DNA of 64,000 bases from the NCBI GenBank assembly GCA_029204225.1, contig CM055107.1, forward strand, positions 29,351,410 through 29,415,409, read 5' to 3'. The notes beneath the pieces are model-generated. The model saw only the letters and a program-made list of their open reading frames with translations. It was not told the DNA's origin and did not search any database. This document shows, piece by piece, positions 45,585 to 53,771 of the stretch; within the stretch, counting starts at the first letter, position 1, and each line of letters opens with the position of its first letter. The position numbers and the translations under genes are program-made. Source of the DNA: Diphasiastrum complanatum. Lineage: Eukaryota; Streptophyta; Lycopodiopsida; Lycopodiales; Lycopodiaceae.

Positions 45585-48214
45585 TGAAACAAATGCAATC
45601 AATCAAGTTTGCGCCAGCCTGTATGTATTTGATGAGGACCACACAGTCTCACCCCAGGAAATCCATAAATATATAGTCCAAGGCCAACTAAAGCAACGAC
45701 TGGAGCCAAGGCAAGGGGAGTAATGAACCTGAAAAAAGTTGATGAGAATCAGTTGCATGTATTTAGTTTCATCAGTAAAGAGTACCTTTTCTCTAGTAAT
45801 CTAGAAACACAAACAATCTTGATTGTCAAATGATATTTTTTTGGATGTAGGATGCAATGTTTGAGTTTCGTAGCAATGAAGACATAAAGCAAATCAGCTA
45901 TCGTGCGGAGCTGAAAAATATATCATGCGCTCTTCTTGAAAGTCATCATTTCCATGGCTGATGGAAATGAAGAGCAACCAGTTCAAGTTCTTGAAAGCAT
46001 TGGGGAACTTCTCAAGGAAATTGTCATAGCCAGGTGAATTCAGAATAGTGATTCATCAAAGAGCACAGCAAAAGGATCGTGTACTTTAAGAGGATGCCCC
46101 AAAGTCCACTGAATCCCAGAATGATCTGGATACTTGACGCGACAATGAGAGCTCCTTGAATTTCACGCATTGTCCGAAGAAATCTCTGTCAACAAAAAAA
46201 ATCATCTTAAACACGGATCTTTATTCAGAATGTACTGGATTTCCTGTCAAGCACTCATGCCACAATTTGCTGCATTGTATAGTTAATCTGTAACAATGCA
46301 ATAAAATCTTCAGATCTTTCTATGTACATAATAGAGTAGACTGAGATACGATAGGGAAAATTATTGTATCTTACTGTATATAGTCAAACACTAGTAGGTT
46401 AGATCCACGTGTTGCAGTCAAACACCTAGTAGGTTAAACCCAAGTGTTGCGAACTGTATAGAGGATGACAAACCCTCATACATCTTACGTATGAGCACAC
46501 TAGTGTTGGAATTGAGCAGCATTTGCAAGAACAAACTTGCATATATTTCAGACGTCAGTTTCAAAGTTTAACTCCCGGTTTTCCAATATCACATCATTGG
46601 GAGATGGACAAGTGCTCTACCTCTCGATCATCGTAAATTGCTTGAAGTGCAGGAGAGTTGATGATTGACATTGTGCTGATAAGAAATGCATATGAGCCTC
46701 CCATTACAACAGGTAATCTGGTTCCGAATAACGTCTGTAACAGGGTATTAAGACCATTGACGAATAACAAAGTTTGTATCACCCGAACTTTATCCCTCTG
46801 CAAGATAAAACGCGCCATCAAAGAAGAAGATGAATCTGGGATATTCGATGTCTAAATAGATTACAAGTAGAACCCTGCACATCCAAAAATCCCAGCAATC
46901 GCGACTCTCGAGAATGGTGTGAAGCAAGCAGCAAAATGGATTATCCTGATTCCTGATATTGCCATCTCGTCATGATCTTCCGATGTGCATTCAATGTAAG
47001 ATATTATATTTTGTTGGTATTTCCAAGTACATAGGGGACAGTTGCGTAAATAGACTCAATGAAGGCGAGAAGACAACTCATTGCTAGGAAAGGAGTGAAC
47101 TTACATTATCGCCTCCCATTTGGTAGACAAGCATTGTCGGAATCAACACGGTGGTACCTAACATGGTCACGTAGTGCTGAAACGCCAGCACGATGGTCTC
47201 CGCTGCCAAATCCATTCACGTTCTAATAGTCAGTGACGACGCGAAACAGAAATGTAACTCAAGCTTCACTTAAGCTCTTAGCGACGATTAATAATTGAAG
47301 TCACTCCTGCTTTTTTCCGCAAGCGTCTGACATCATACAAAATGTTCGTAACCAAGCAGATTATGAGCTTCTGAAAGCTATTTATCATTTAAAATATGTT
47401 TGGGAAACTCGTCGATACGATCTGTCAGTGAAGTCAAGATATTCATCCCAAAGATGAATAAACGCGAAGAAAACTCGAGCCAATTATATAGACCAGATAC
47501 TTTATCAATCTTTATGTTCTCCTAGAAAGAAATATCGCAAATGCATCGTTTGATAGGCATACAGAACTATTGCTGCTTACTGTAGCTGATCAGAAATTCC
47601 AGAGTCTAATGCTGTCTCTAGGGAAAGCAAAGTGTGGACTATTGTGATGAGCTGCCCAAAAACTTAATTTCAAATTCTGGAAAGTTTTTTATGCTAACTT
47701 GATGAGTTGACAATTACACATACTCTCAGTAGCCACATTCCGGAGTATCAATTTTCATCACCTACAGATGGATATGGCAGCTGAAAAAGCTTTGAGTTTT
47801 AATGAGTTCTTTCCTGTGCGGAGTTGAACTTGATCCATGTACTGGTTAAAGTTTAGTTCATCTCATCCTTGTAATCTAATGTATGTAAACTGTCAGACTT
47901 CAAAGAACCACATTTGAATTCACAAGCATTAAAAAGCATTTCATGTGAAAAGAGCAAAACAAAAAGCGAAGATATAATCCCCGGGGAAGGAAATCGTATA
48001 CTGTTCCAATTGTTTCAACAATGCACAGTATTTTCCATCAAGACAACAAAGAAGAGATGTTCGAGGATAAAGCAGCCGTGCTGTAAATCATGATCCTCTA
48101 GAGTTTGGAGACAATAGATTTCCAGTTTAGAGCCATACGCCAGGAAGGACTATCGTTGGGGCAGTATTCGATGTCCGGAAGCTGTTCTTCTACTGAATGC
48201 TGATAGTCTGCCAT
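26765..48214 (-). CDS. nucleobase-ascorbate transporter (NAT/NCS2 family), 14 coding exons
   Basis: Predicted plasma-membrane transporter of the NAT/NCS2 family, which moves purines, uracil or related compounds; plant substrates are only partly known. Exons, all with GT-AG borders and consistent phase: 48,139-48,214; 47,105-47,202; 46,621-46,797; 46,085-46,185; 45,653-45,728; 45,434-45,493; 45,041-45,249; 44,793-44,889; 44,556-44,642; 44,322-44,380; 43,958-44,049; 27,418-27,495; 27,136-27,287; 26,765-26,983. They sum to 1,581 nt, or 526 residues plus TAA, the usual plant NAT length. Start ATG at 48,214 gives MADYQHSVEEQLPDIEYC. Family motifs seen: FQHYVTMLGT (Q34-H35), VIQTLLFVNGLNTLLQTLFG in exon 3, YAHILTVGGAY in exon 7, the NAT signature ENAGLIGITR (about residues 348-357), GHGPVHTGATW and the C-terminal WWRRFHKW...FNLNKYFP. 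Multiple hydrophobic spans fit a 12-14 helix protein. No frameshift or stop is present. The 16.5 kb eleventh intron is full of retrotransposons. UTRs and any 5' leader intron were not resolved. Confidence 0.96.
27782..28071. repeat. three-unit ~100-bp tandem repeat in NAT intron 11
   Basis: Three copies each contain CTTAAAGAAAATAGGCTGTG and end at a TAAACCCTAAGGG block and CCCCAT. The middle unit is shorter by about 20 bp (it lacks TGACAATTGGTCTTT). The TTAAACCCTAAGGG block is coincidentally telomere-like. Confidence 0.85.
28549..28963 (-). mobile_element. short TIR-type element, copy 2
   Basis: About 415 bp, inverted relative to copy 1 at 25.3-25.7 kb. Shared blocks include a GTCTATTTGTC region, a CCCATTTCACATA region, CATGCCCTAGG and CACTATTGGCC. 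Ends are TAAGTGTGTTCACAC on the low side and TGTGAAAACACCCTCAG on the high side, giving imperfect terminal inverted repeats of about 15 bp. It lies in NAT intron 11. Confidence 0.55.
29215..31370 (+). pseudogene. Copia pol, 5'-truncated (integrase end, RT, RNase H)
   Basis: In order: integrase C-terminal part (NNVFWAEAVSTATYVSN, LRVFGCIAYAQMPKDTRKK, LIGYTSSDNNYKLYDPD), linker, reverse transcriptase start (WREAMDRDYSSLIKNQTW, CNIIDCKWIFKIKY), the palm with ITLYVDDTLLFSND and MTDLGETNFCLGIQI, and a full RNase H (MYAMVYTRPDISFDVSSLSQ, FDASWGGDADN, SLSSTEAEYIA-type motif, CDNQSAIALSTNPRFHSRSK). Stops at 29,972 and 30,684 and frame changes near 29,670, 30,000 and 30,190 disable it. Gag, protease and the integrase core are missing. 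A G7 polypurine tract and the 3' LTR follow directly. Confidence 0.93.
31378..32554 (+). mobile_element. 3' LTR of the intronic Copia
   Basis: 1,177 bp starting TGTTGGATTTATTCCC directly after AAGGGGGGG and ending CTCTCTCCAACA, giving TGTTGGA/TCCAACA inverted ends. It includes a cluster of TTCGCGAA/TTCGTGAA-like short palindromes at 32,170-32,280. The partner 5' LTR is absent. Confidence 0.85.
32885..33560 (+). pseudogene. Copia RNase H and integrase scraps
   Basis: 32,885-33,100 reads HWKALKRVMNYIQSTRTDLF with decayed RNase H downstream. 33,310-33,560 reads TKVVNSKTPFKVYYEYKPSL, SHLRKKLDHVSYKNIFIGYS and SVSRDVVFLEDKFINF, the integrase C-terminal region. The order (RNase H before integrase) is inverted relative to a normal Copia, so these are two separate or rearranged pieces. 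Confidence 0.75.
33687..33726 (-). other. duplicated family D primer-binding site
   Basis: GCTCTAATACCA (33,687-33,698) and GCTCTGATACCA (33,715-33,726) are reverse complements of the Copia primer site, within a ~28-bp tandem duplication. The second lies one base from the LTR edge. Confidence 0.8.
33728..34312 (-). mobile_element. LTR of Copia family D (minus-strand copy)
   Basis: 585 bp, reverse-complement relative of 21,272-21,964. On the minus strand it begins TGATCTGATGGCATGACGTC and ends CATCTTCA one base before the primer site. It has 3' internal sequence on its upstream side and a primer site on its downstream side, as the plus-strand copy does. Confidence 0.82.
34313..35060 (-). CDS. 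post-pol module, copy 2 (native position before the LTR)
   Basis: On the minus strand, just past the RNase H, an open frame (35,114-34,770) encodes NASNYKALLAFNHESDEDV followed by three 13-residue units of the type FANTKVKGNKDER / FANSKVEADEDER / FANTKDSQT, then RIFCGL. DNA of each unit carries a TTCGCGAAC palindrome. A TIR-type insertion (34,472-34,804) splits the module from its downstream part (34,310-34,460, REGKRPKRI... to the LTR). It is acidic/basic alternating and hydrophilic. No known domain. Confidence 0.6.
34472..34804. mobile_element. ~333-bp MITE-like insertion in family D
   Basis: Ends are inverted: CCAAAAAGACCCTTT at the left and AAAGGGTCTTTTTTGG at the right, about 16 bp. The interior shares GTTACGTAGATTTCAAATTTGAG and a GTCGAG-containing block with the insertion at 20.6-20.9 kb. 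A clean target duplication was not identified. Confidence 0.55.
35040..36778 (-). pseudogene. family D Copia pol: integrase, partial RT, RNase H
   Basis: Reading 36,778 downward: integrase core end with IKTDRGGEFISNHFTDFCKD and TPQHNSVAERKNMTLMEAA (second Asp and Glu present), integrase C-terminal region, a long linker (RRDSIGYDNNSSYYRVYMPD, VRDVIFDESR, PRRAPARYVS), the start of reverse transcriptase (DEWIQAMNEEMESMRKNQVW) and then a jump to YKKLLGSLMYLADNTSPDIA. The reverse transcriptase palm with YVDD is therefore deleted. RNase H follows (NEIIWLRQFLEELDETKNEP, DNTSAIHLTKDLVFHSRTKN, DMVADIFTKALDKRLFERKK) to about 35,068. Multiple frame changes occur. Confidence 0.9.
37000..37790 (-). pseudogene. 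family D zinc knuckle, protease and pre-integrase
   Basis: Minus strand: knuckle-type residues CRVDGHTVDTCWLNPKIEC and CIHCHKKGHTAMDC, then the protease with an intact VILDSGATSHFVTSR, DVLFVSTLQQDLFFVARIVD, a loop missing from the 22-23 kb copy because that copy is truncated, and the pre-integrase motif NTLWHRRLCHMNSMAL. The stretch 36,780-37,065 carries more decayed integrase. Nucleotide similarity to 22.8-23.4 kb is high and in inverted orientation. Confidence 0.88.
37791..38100 (-). CDS. post-pol module, copy 3 (fused to the zinc knuckle)
   Basis: Minus-strand frame 38,115-37,726. It starts NVSNYKALLAFNPQHDEDV, then three 13-residue FAN units, RIFCGLVREKANKQNKTNDE, and then runs into RQEDLREMQ, which is zinc-knuckle DNA read in another frame. 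It begins at the same GTGAAGAAAC edge as copy 1, but beyond it lies unrelated sequence. The join to the knuckle suggests that an LTR, primer site and gag N-terminus that once stood between two family D units were deleted. Confidence 0.55.
38150..39600 (-). repeat. dispersed repeat, inverted relative of 57.8-58.9 kb
   Basis: Non-coding. Long stretches match the reverse complement of 57.8-58.9 kb in diverged form, for example the blocks around TTTCTCCCTTAAACA, the CATGTAATC/TTACATGAAA region near 38,735 and the CACAATTTCTT region near 38,832. It is probably LTR or internal non-coding DNA of a Gypsy- or LARD-type element. No coding domain is present. Confidence 0.5.
39601..41280. other. intronic non-coding stretch with degenerate tandem units
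   Basis: 39,726-40,085 is bounded by TGTTGG and CCCAACA and could be a small solo LTR. 40,100-40,330 contains two degenerate ~115-bp units around AGGAGCAAGAGGAGTT and CATACA.TTGCTT. The remainder shows no domain. Confidence 0.35.
41397..41956 (-). pseudogene. Copia reverse transcriptase fragment
   Basis: Minus strand pieces: HHMNVQLWYVN (decayed), VCKLHKALYGLKQVPRAWYE, then ALYVDYSLIISN and MTDLGPVHYLLGMEISKDRA, GMEDCKLIDTPMDQGSKLSK. The catalytic YVDD is YVDY. Neither end continues into other Copia domains. Confidence 0.85.
41957..43200. other. intronic non-coding stretch
   Basis: AT-rich intron sequence with no domain. A short 20-22-bp tandem duplication (ACCCATGGAGTTGGC-type) is visible around 42,825-42,870. 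Confidence 0.4.
43229..43490. repeat. (CT)n tract and a 40-nt C homopolymer
   Basis: (CT)n at about 43,228-43,251 and an uninterrupted run of 40 C at 43,451-43,490. On the NAT transcript strand the second is G40, about 470 nt into intron 11. Confidence 0.95.
45514..45581. repeat. 68-bp (CT)n tract inside NAT intron 5
   Basis: Pure dinucleotide repeat occupying about 43% of the 159-bp intron between exons 5 and 6. It is (GA)n on the transcript strand and ends about 20 nt before the acceptor. Confidence 0.95.
46379..46452. repeat. ~35-bp tandem duplication in NAT intron 3
   Basis: Two imperfect units around AGTCAAACACTAGTAGGTTA and GTGTTGC, directly adjacent. Confidence 0.8.
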
Positions 48215-49036
48215 TCTTAGATTATGAGCACGAATTTGCTATCTTCTGTAGATTCTGCGGACAAACGAATTTCCTCTATCTTTTTCTCGAAAACAGCCTG
48301 CAGTCTTGTCTAGCCTCGTAGTACAGCTGCTTGCGAAACACCACCAACATACTTGCTTGAATCAAGCTACTGTTGCGGGCAGCAAAAGAAAGAATACAAA
48401 GAGAGCCAAAAACCGTTAGCAGGGTGCAATCAAAACTGACAAAGACCGCGAGAACACTGAGCAATGTACCATATAGGACGAATATCTCTGAGTAAACATT
48501 ACAATATCGTATATGGCGAATTGGAGAAAGACTAGCACGAACATCACTAAACGAACTGGCAATGAAAAACTAAGCTGGAAACGGATTCTATATTTGAGCA
48601 CTGTCGGAGGCATTGCCTAAAAAAGCTGTCATCCTCATTGACAAGTCACAACTTGTAAGATGAAGGCAGAGTGAAAGCAACACGAATATCAGACAAAAAA
48701 CATGACTATGAACTGATATCACTGAGCACTGTACGGAACGTATGAGCAAAAACCCAAAAGAATCATTCCGCTAGTATTGTATCAAATATCAAGGAGCAAG
48801 ATGAGATGAGGCAAAAAATACTGAATAGTCGTGAATCCGAGCTGACGATCCATTGATGATTGATGGGTTTAGGATCGGAAGACGAGGAAAAGACAGTCGA
48901 TCTAAGACGGGAAGGCTTCATGACGATGACATGATCATGGAACTGATGCGATCCAATCAAAGCGTCAGCGATCATTGCACGAACAAGCGCCCAAAGTATC
49001 AAACCGAGTCGGAGAAACGCATACGAAAAGAGAAAG

Positions 49037-49086
<50 letters not shown>

Positions 49087-49110
49087 AGAATAAAAGGCCT
49101 TTTTTAACAG
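48215..49110 (-). promoter_or_regulatory. NAT 5' flank with CT-rich tract
   Basis: Upstream of the NAT start codon. A (GA)n run at 49,039-49,082 reads as (CT)n on the gene strand, a common feature of plant core promoters and leaders. No convincing TATA box was seen, and a leader intron cannot be excluded. No other coding content was found. Confidence 0.4.
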
Positions 49111-49299
49111 CGTACTTTTACTCCTCGTGGGCCCAGTAAAAAAGTAAAAAACCCTCTGGAGTCTGCTCTGTCCACCACCTTCGACCAGTCCTATCGCCCA
49201 CGTGGCCTCCTCAAACCGTCACAACAGTCTTGTCCCTGCGCCACGTCAGCTGCCACGTCAGCCCTCGGGACCCGAACCCTCACATCGTCCTTGCAACTG

Positions 49300-49498
49300 C
49301 TTTCTCAATTCGTCACCCCACCATTCACAGATCGCCACGTGGACAAAAGCTTCTCCCACAAGGGAGGTCGAAGGAGACTCGATCCAAAATAGCTGCGCCT
49401 GTACTTCCCTCAGGTCAAGAGTTCGATTCCCAGCAACTGCACGGTAGGTCACGAGTTCGACTCCACGAAAGAGCACACACGGGGAGAAAAAAAAAAAA
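49300..49498 (+). mobile_element. possible SINE remnant with doubled B-box and A tail
   Basis: GGTCAAGAGTTCGATTCCC (about 49,417-49,435) and GGTCACGAGTTCGACTCCA (about 49,446-49,464) both resemble the RNA polymerase III B box. An A-rich tail lies at about 49,485-49,498. I could not identify a clear A box or flanking duplication, and it does not fold as a tRNA. Confidence 0.3.
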
Positions 49499-49700
49499 GG
49501 TTAAAAGACCGTAAAACATCCTGGTGCGCTTGTACACGTGGCATAGATGCATTGGATAACGAACAGAACACATGGTGAGAGAAAATAGGGTAAACTACCG
49601 TAAAATATACTTGTGCACTTGTACACGTGGTGTAAATCCATTGGACAAGGAATAGAACAGGTTTGTGAGTACTAGGTTTGTACAGCCTAGTGAGGGTGGG
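49499..49700. repeat. two-unit ~89-bp tandem repeat
   Basis: ACCGTAAAA...CTTGTACACGTGG...ATTGGA...GAACAG occurs twice, starting near 49,508 and 49,597, with moderate divergence. Confidence 0.75.
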
Positions 49701-51240
49701 GCGTTGCACATGGGTGTATTCCGCTTTGCAGAGGACCCCGCCGCCCAACAACTCTGTACCCTCGCTTTATATAATTTTGATATTTTTAAGTGGCCCCAGG
49801 CGGCCCCCCCCCCCCCAATCATCCTTGCCTCAAGCCTGAATACAAAAAGTAGGGCAATTTGAAGCTCACTGGTGAGGCTGCCTTTGCTTTGGAAGGCATG
49901 TATTTGGTATATGCTCTTTCCTTTGAAAGGAGGAAAACATTTATGACTTTTGTCGTCACATGCTCTTTCCAATCTCAAGTTTAGATTCCGAAATGGCTTC
50001 AAATTTGACGTGCATTCTCACCTTGTAGTATTTTTAAGTTCGTAGCTCTCTTGTGACATAGGTACCTTAATCGTGTAAGAAAGGAGAAATATGAAAATCT
50101 TACATTGCATTTGAATCTACCTTTCAAATCAGAATGGTAAATTTTGAGTTTGTTTTCCAATAAACACACTGATAATATTCTTGCCTTTAAAGCTTTGACA
50201 ATCAAGTAAACCTTTGACATGCACTCAAGCTTGCGAATGTAGAGCCTTAATCTCGAATAACTCCCTATGCATATTTTTCTTATAGTTTACTCGATTAGAC
50301 TGAAGGTGATCAGTAAATTGCTTTCATTTTCTTGAGATGAGTGTGGACTCAAACAAGTTACGATTTGAAGTTTTTATAACCAATTCACCTTTTTTGTCAA
50401 AGTTAAATGAAAATGCCCTTTTTATGAAACGAAGATACGCTTTTGAGATCAATATGTGGGCTTGATGGGGACTTGTGAGCACCTCAAAGTCTGTCTAACT
50501 ATGAGAGGTATTATAATTTGATGTTCAAGGTTGCCTTTCATACAATTTTGACATGAATGTCTTTAGTAACTTTACTTTTTTCTGGTTGTCAAGGTTGACT
50601 TTCATACAATCTTGACATGAATGTCTTTGATGACGTTATTATGGTTTTTTTTTTTCACAAGGGTTAACTACAGATTAAGAACTTGATACAAAAGTACATT
50701 AGAAAGAGACAATCGTCACTTAAGAGCAGCTAATATGGAAGGCCTCTTAAAAAAAATTGGAGGGAGAAGAAAAACTTATCATTCCCAAATTTTCTACTAT
50801 TTCTATCAAGCCAAATATATGAGAGTTTAATACACAAAAGAACAAATCTGGATGTGTCAAGAGTGGCAAAACAATCTCTAACCATGAAACTAGTGAGATA
50901 CACATCAACAATTCATTCAATGATTCTCAAAATACTAAAGAAATTCAAATAAGATTGAGTAGAAAAAGGAAATAGTAGACAATGTAGACACCACTGTTCC
51001 TCCTCCAATATCACCAACAACATGAGATAAGCACAACAACATGAAAGATAAAACAATCAATCTATTTATGTGATATAGTAGACTACATTTAGGTCCTCCT
51101 AAATTAGGGTTACAGGCCCTAAGTCTTATGCATACAATGTATCGATTGTCTAGATTCACTAGCTTGATAGTTATCCATAGCCCCTTTCACATACTTTTCA
51201 CTAGTGTGGAGTCACACTTTGATTTTGGTTGAACTCTTTG
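49701..51240. other. non-coding stretch with a short duplication
   Basis: Contains a C-run near 49,806-49,817 and a ~75-bp imperfect duplication at about 50,519-50,640 around TTTCATACAA.TTTGACATGAATGTCTTT. No genes or domains seen. Confidence 0.5.
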
Positions 51241-51269
51241 AACCTCTCATATTTAGGCCGAATAACTTG

Positions 51270-52182
51270 TATGCCTTGTTCTATGAAGGATAGCCAACAT
51301 AAATCGATTTTTTGTTGTTTGGATCAAATTTCTTCCTGGTTTCTTTTGGAATTTGAGCAAAAATTGTACAACCAAACACTTTAATAGTTTTCAATGATGG
51401 TCTGGAACCAGTCCATACCTTATGAGCTATTTGGTTTATCAATCCTTTAGTAGAGCACTTATTTTCAACAAATGGGGTTGTTTCTATAGCCTCGACCCAA
51501 AACAATTTTGGTAAAGATGCATGAGCCAATATGCACTATGCAACTTCGACCATTAAGGTCATGTTTTTCCTCTCAACTAAATCATTTGACAATGGGGAAT
51601 ATGAAGTTGTGATTTGTCTCTCAATTCCACAGCTTTGACAATAATCATCAAATTTATTAGATATATATTCTCCTCCATTTTCAGTTTGAACAGTTTTAAT
51701 CTTTCTATTGGTTTGTAACTCAATATTCTCTTTATAGATCCTAAAATAATTTAAGACTTTAGATTTTGCTTTCATAAAATACATAGGAGTTCTCCTGAAA
51801 AAGTCATTTATAACATTAATGAAAAATCTTGCTCTCTTTAAAGGAGTTTGCATAGGACCACAAATATCACTATGGACTATGTCTAAGAGACCTCTAGACT
51901 CATGAATATGGTCTGATTTAAATGGAAGTTAAGGTTGCTTCCCTACAAGGCAGCTTTGACATACTGGAATTTCATTCAATAGTGTTAAAATGTGCTTGTT
52001 TATTAAAAGTGCAATCTAGTTGAACTAATGAAGTAAGTTGTTAATGAATGGAGGTAATTCTTTTTTCGACACATGGTTTTTTGTCGAATGTAGTAAGAGA
52101 AGTACTAGAATCCAATCTTTGTGGATTTTCCATTTATATACTTTCATTAGTTGCATTAAATCGATTGACGTTAACAGAGTAA
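51270..52182 (-). pseudogene. Copia integrase fragment next to the full-length Copia
   Basis: Minus strand from 52,000: decayed zinc region (VCQSCLVGKQP), SRGLLDIVHSDICGPM (first catalytic Asp), RARFFINVINDFFRRTPMYF, KTVQTENGGEYISNKFDDY (the second catalytic Asp, normally SDNGG, is Glu), LSNDLVERKNMTLM (Glu present), then after a stop the C-terminal part (LPKLFWVEAIETTPFVENK, IKVFGCTIFAQIPKETRKK). It ends at about 51,280. The young Copia inserted at 52,183 truncates it. Confidence 0.88.
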
Positions 52183-52864
52183 TGTAAAAATTACAGCAAA
52201 TAAGGATCCTAAAACACTTGAAATGATGAGGGAAACAATAGATTATGATTTCATAAGATTAGCACAAGTTGAACCATCAAAATCCATCAAAAATCTATGC
52301 TTGAACCTCACTAAATGGCCCAAATCCTTGAAGAAGGCTTCACACGTGTGAAAGTACGGCCTCCCACATTCTGAGTACTGTACACCAGACCTACATTCAA
52401 TCCTATAATCATTATTAATCACAAGTACTCAAACAATTATAAACATAGAGAGCAATTGCACCATTATGAGAGAAAAAACATGAAATTGCTTGATTGATTT
52501 TGGTGAGATATCATCACCTATATATACATGATCCATCACGGTTTTGGGCAAGTATGAGTAGCCCTAAACCTATCCCTAATGCTAATTTTGGTGGATCTTT
52601 CATCCCTACCAAGTTAGGGTTGGAATCTTGGAGATCCCTCAACAATGCAAAAATTACCAAAAATAGCTCCTATTTTTTCTCCCTTGTATCTAAGCATAAT
52701 TTGGACTCATTCCAAAGGTTCTAACACTTAGGTCTACTTGAGAACATCCTTATGAATGGAATCCTATGCTATTTGGCACGTGTGACAAGCCACATCATGA
52801 CCATCTAACTTTTTACAAGTCATATGACCAAAACTAGTCAAGCTAGAATTGTGAATTTTTAATA
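52183..52864 (-). repeat. 3' LTR of the young Copia
   Basis: Minus-strand start reads TATTAAAAATTCAC where the 5' LTR has TGTTAAAAATTCAC. The purine tract GTGAGGAGGAG lies directly before it. The open frame inside (52,494-52,724) is an LTR artefact, duplicated in the other LTR. Confidence 0.95.
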
Positions 52865-52878
52865 CTCCTCCTCACTAT

Positions 52879-53770
52879 CTAGCTTGGTTCAATCATTGCT
52901 TTACTAATCACTCCAAGTGATGATCTGAACTTCATAAAAGTTGTCTTTTGAAGTGGTTTAGTAAGTAGATCAGCTACACATTCATTGCTTGGAACATGCT
53001 CCAAAGCAATCTCCTTGGCTTGCACCATTTCTCTCACAAAGTGATGGCATATCTCAATGTGCTTAGATCTTGCATGAAAGATTGGGTTAGATGCAATGTG
53101 TTGGGCTGATATATTGTCATTGTAGATGATTGGTGCCTCCTCTGAATCCATGATCTTTAGTTCCACCAATAATCTCTTGATCCAAAATACCTCCTTTGTA
53201 GTGGTTGTCAAAGCTTTGTACTCGGCCTCGGTTGAAGATAGAGATATAGTTTCTTGCTTTTTTGAAAGCCATGAAACCACACCTTCTCCTATGAAAGTTG
53301 AATAGGCACTTGTTGATTTCCTATCCCTCTTGTCCCCTGCAAAATCTGAATCACTAAATGCATGAAGGTTAATCACATCTCCTCTATATAGAATCCCAAA
53401 ATCCAATGTACCCGAGATGTATCTTAGAATCCTCTTAGCCTTTTTCTAATGGATATTCAATGGCTTTTGCATGGATTGGCTCAACCTACATACACTAAAG
53501 CTAAGATCTGGTCTAGTTATAGTGATCCACATTAAGGAACCTATAAGTTGCCTAAACAAAGTGATGTCCATGAAGGATCTTTCATCATCTTCATTTGGCA
53601 CTTTTACATCTTGCTCCATTGGTGTGTCAACACTTTTGCATACTTCCATCTTAAACTTCTTCAAAAGACTTTGAGCATAGTTTACTTGACTTATAAAGAT
53701 AAAATCAGACCCTCTAAGTACTTCTATGCCTAAGATGAAGTGAAGACACCCTAGATCTACCATCTTGAAC
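52879..53770 (-). pseudogene. RT end and RNase H of the young Copia
   Basis: Continues gag-pol in the next frame after a one-base shift in an A-run near 53,786. KMVDLGCLHFILGIEVLRGS, NYAQSLLKKFKMEVCKSVDT, RPDLSFSVCRLSQSMQKPLN, then a TAG where HWKKAKR is expected (about 53,446), then RNase H: LHAFSDSDFAGDKRDRKSTS, SLSSTEAEYKAL, YNDNISAQHIASNPIFHARS, ADLLTKPLQKTTFMKFRSSL, ending at 52,879. Apart from the shift and the TAG it is intact. Confidence 0.93.
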
Positions 53771-53771
53771 T

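Noticed and set aside
45399-45642. RERE-repeat open frames
   Set aside because: Translation of the intronic (CT)n tract over a real NAT exon in the wrong frame.
49417-49464. tRNA gene suggested by TTCGATTCC
   Set aside because: No acceptor stem, D arm or anticodon arm can be placed around it.
52494-52724. Open frame of 76 codons, duplicated at 57,375-57,605
   Set aside because: Both lie in the LTRs of the young Copia on the opposite strand. Duplication follows from the LTR pair, not from a gene family.
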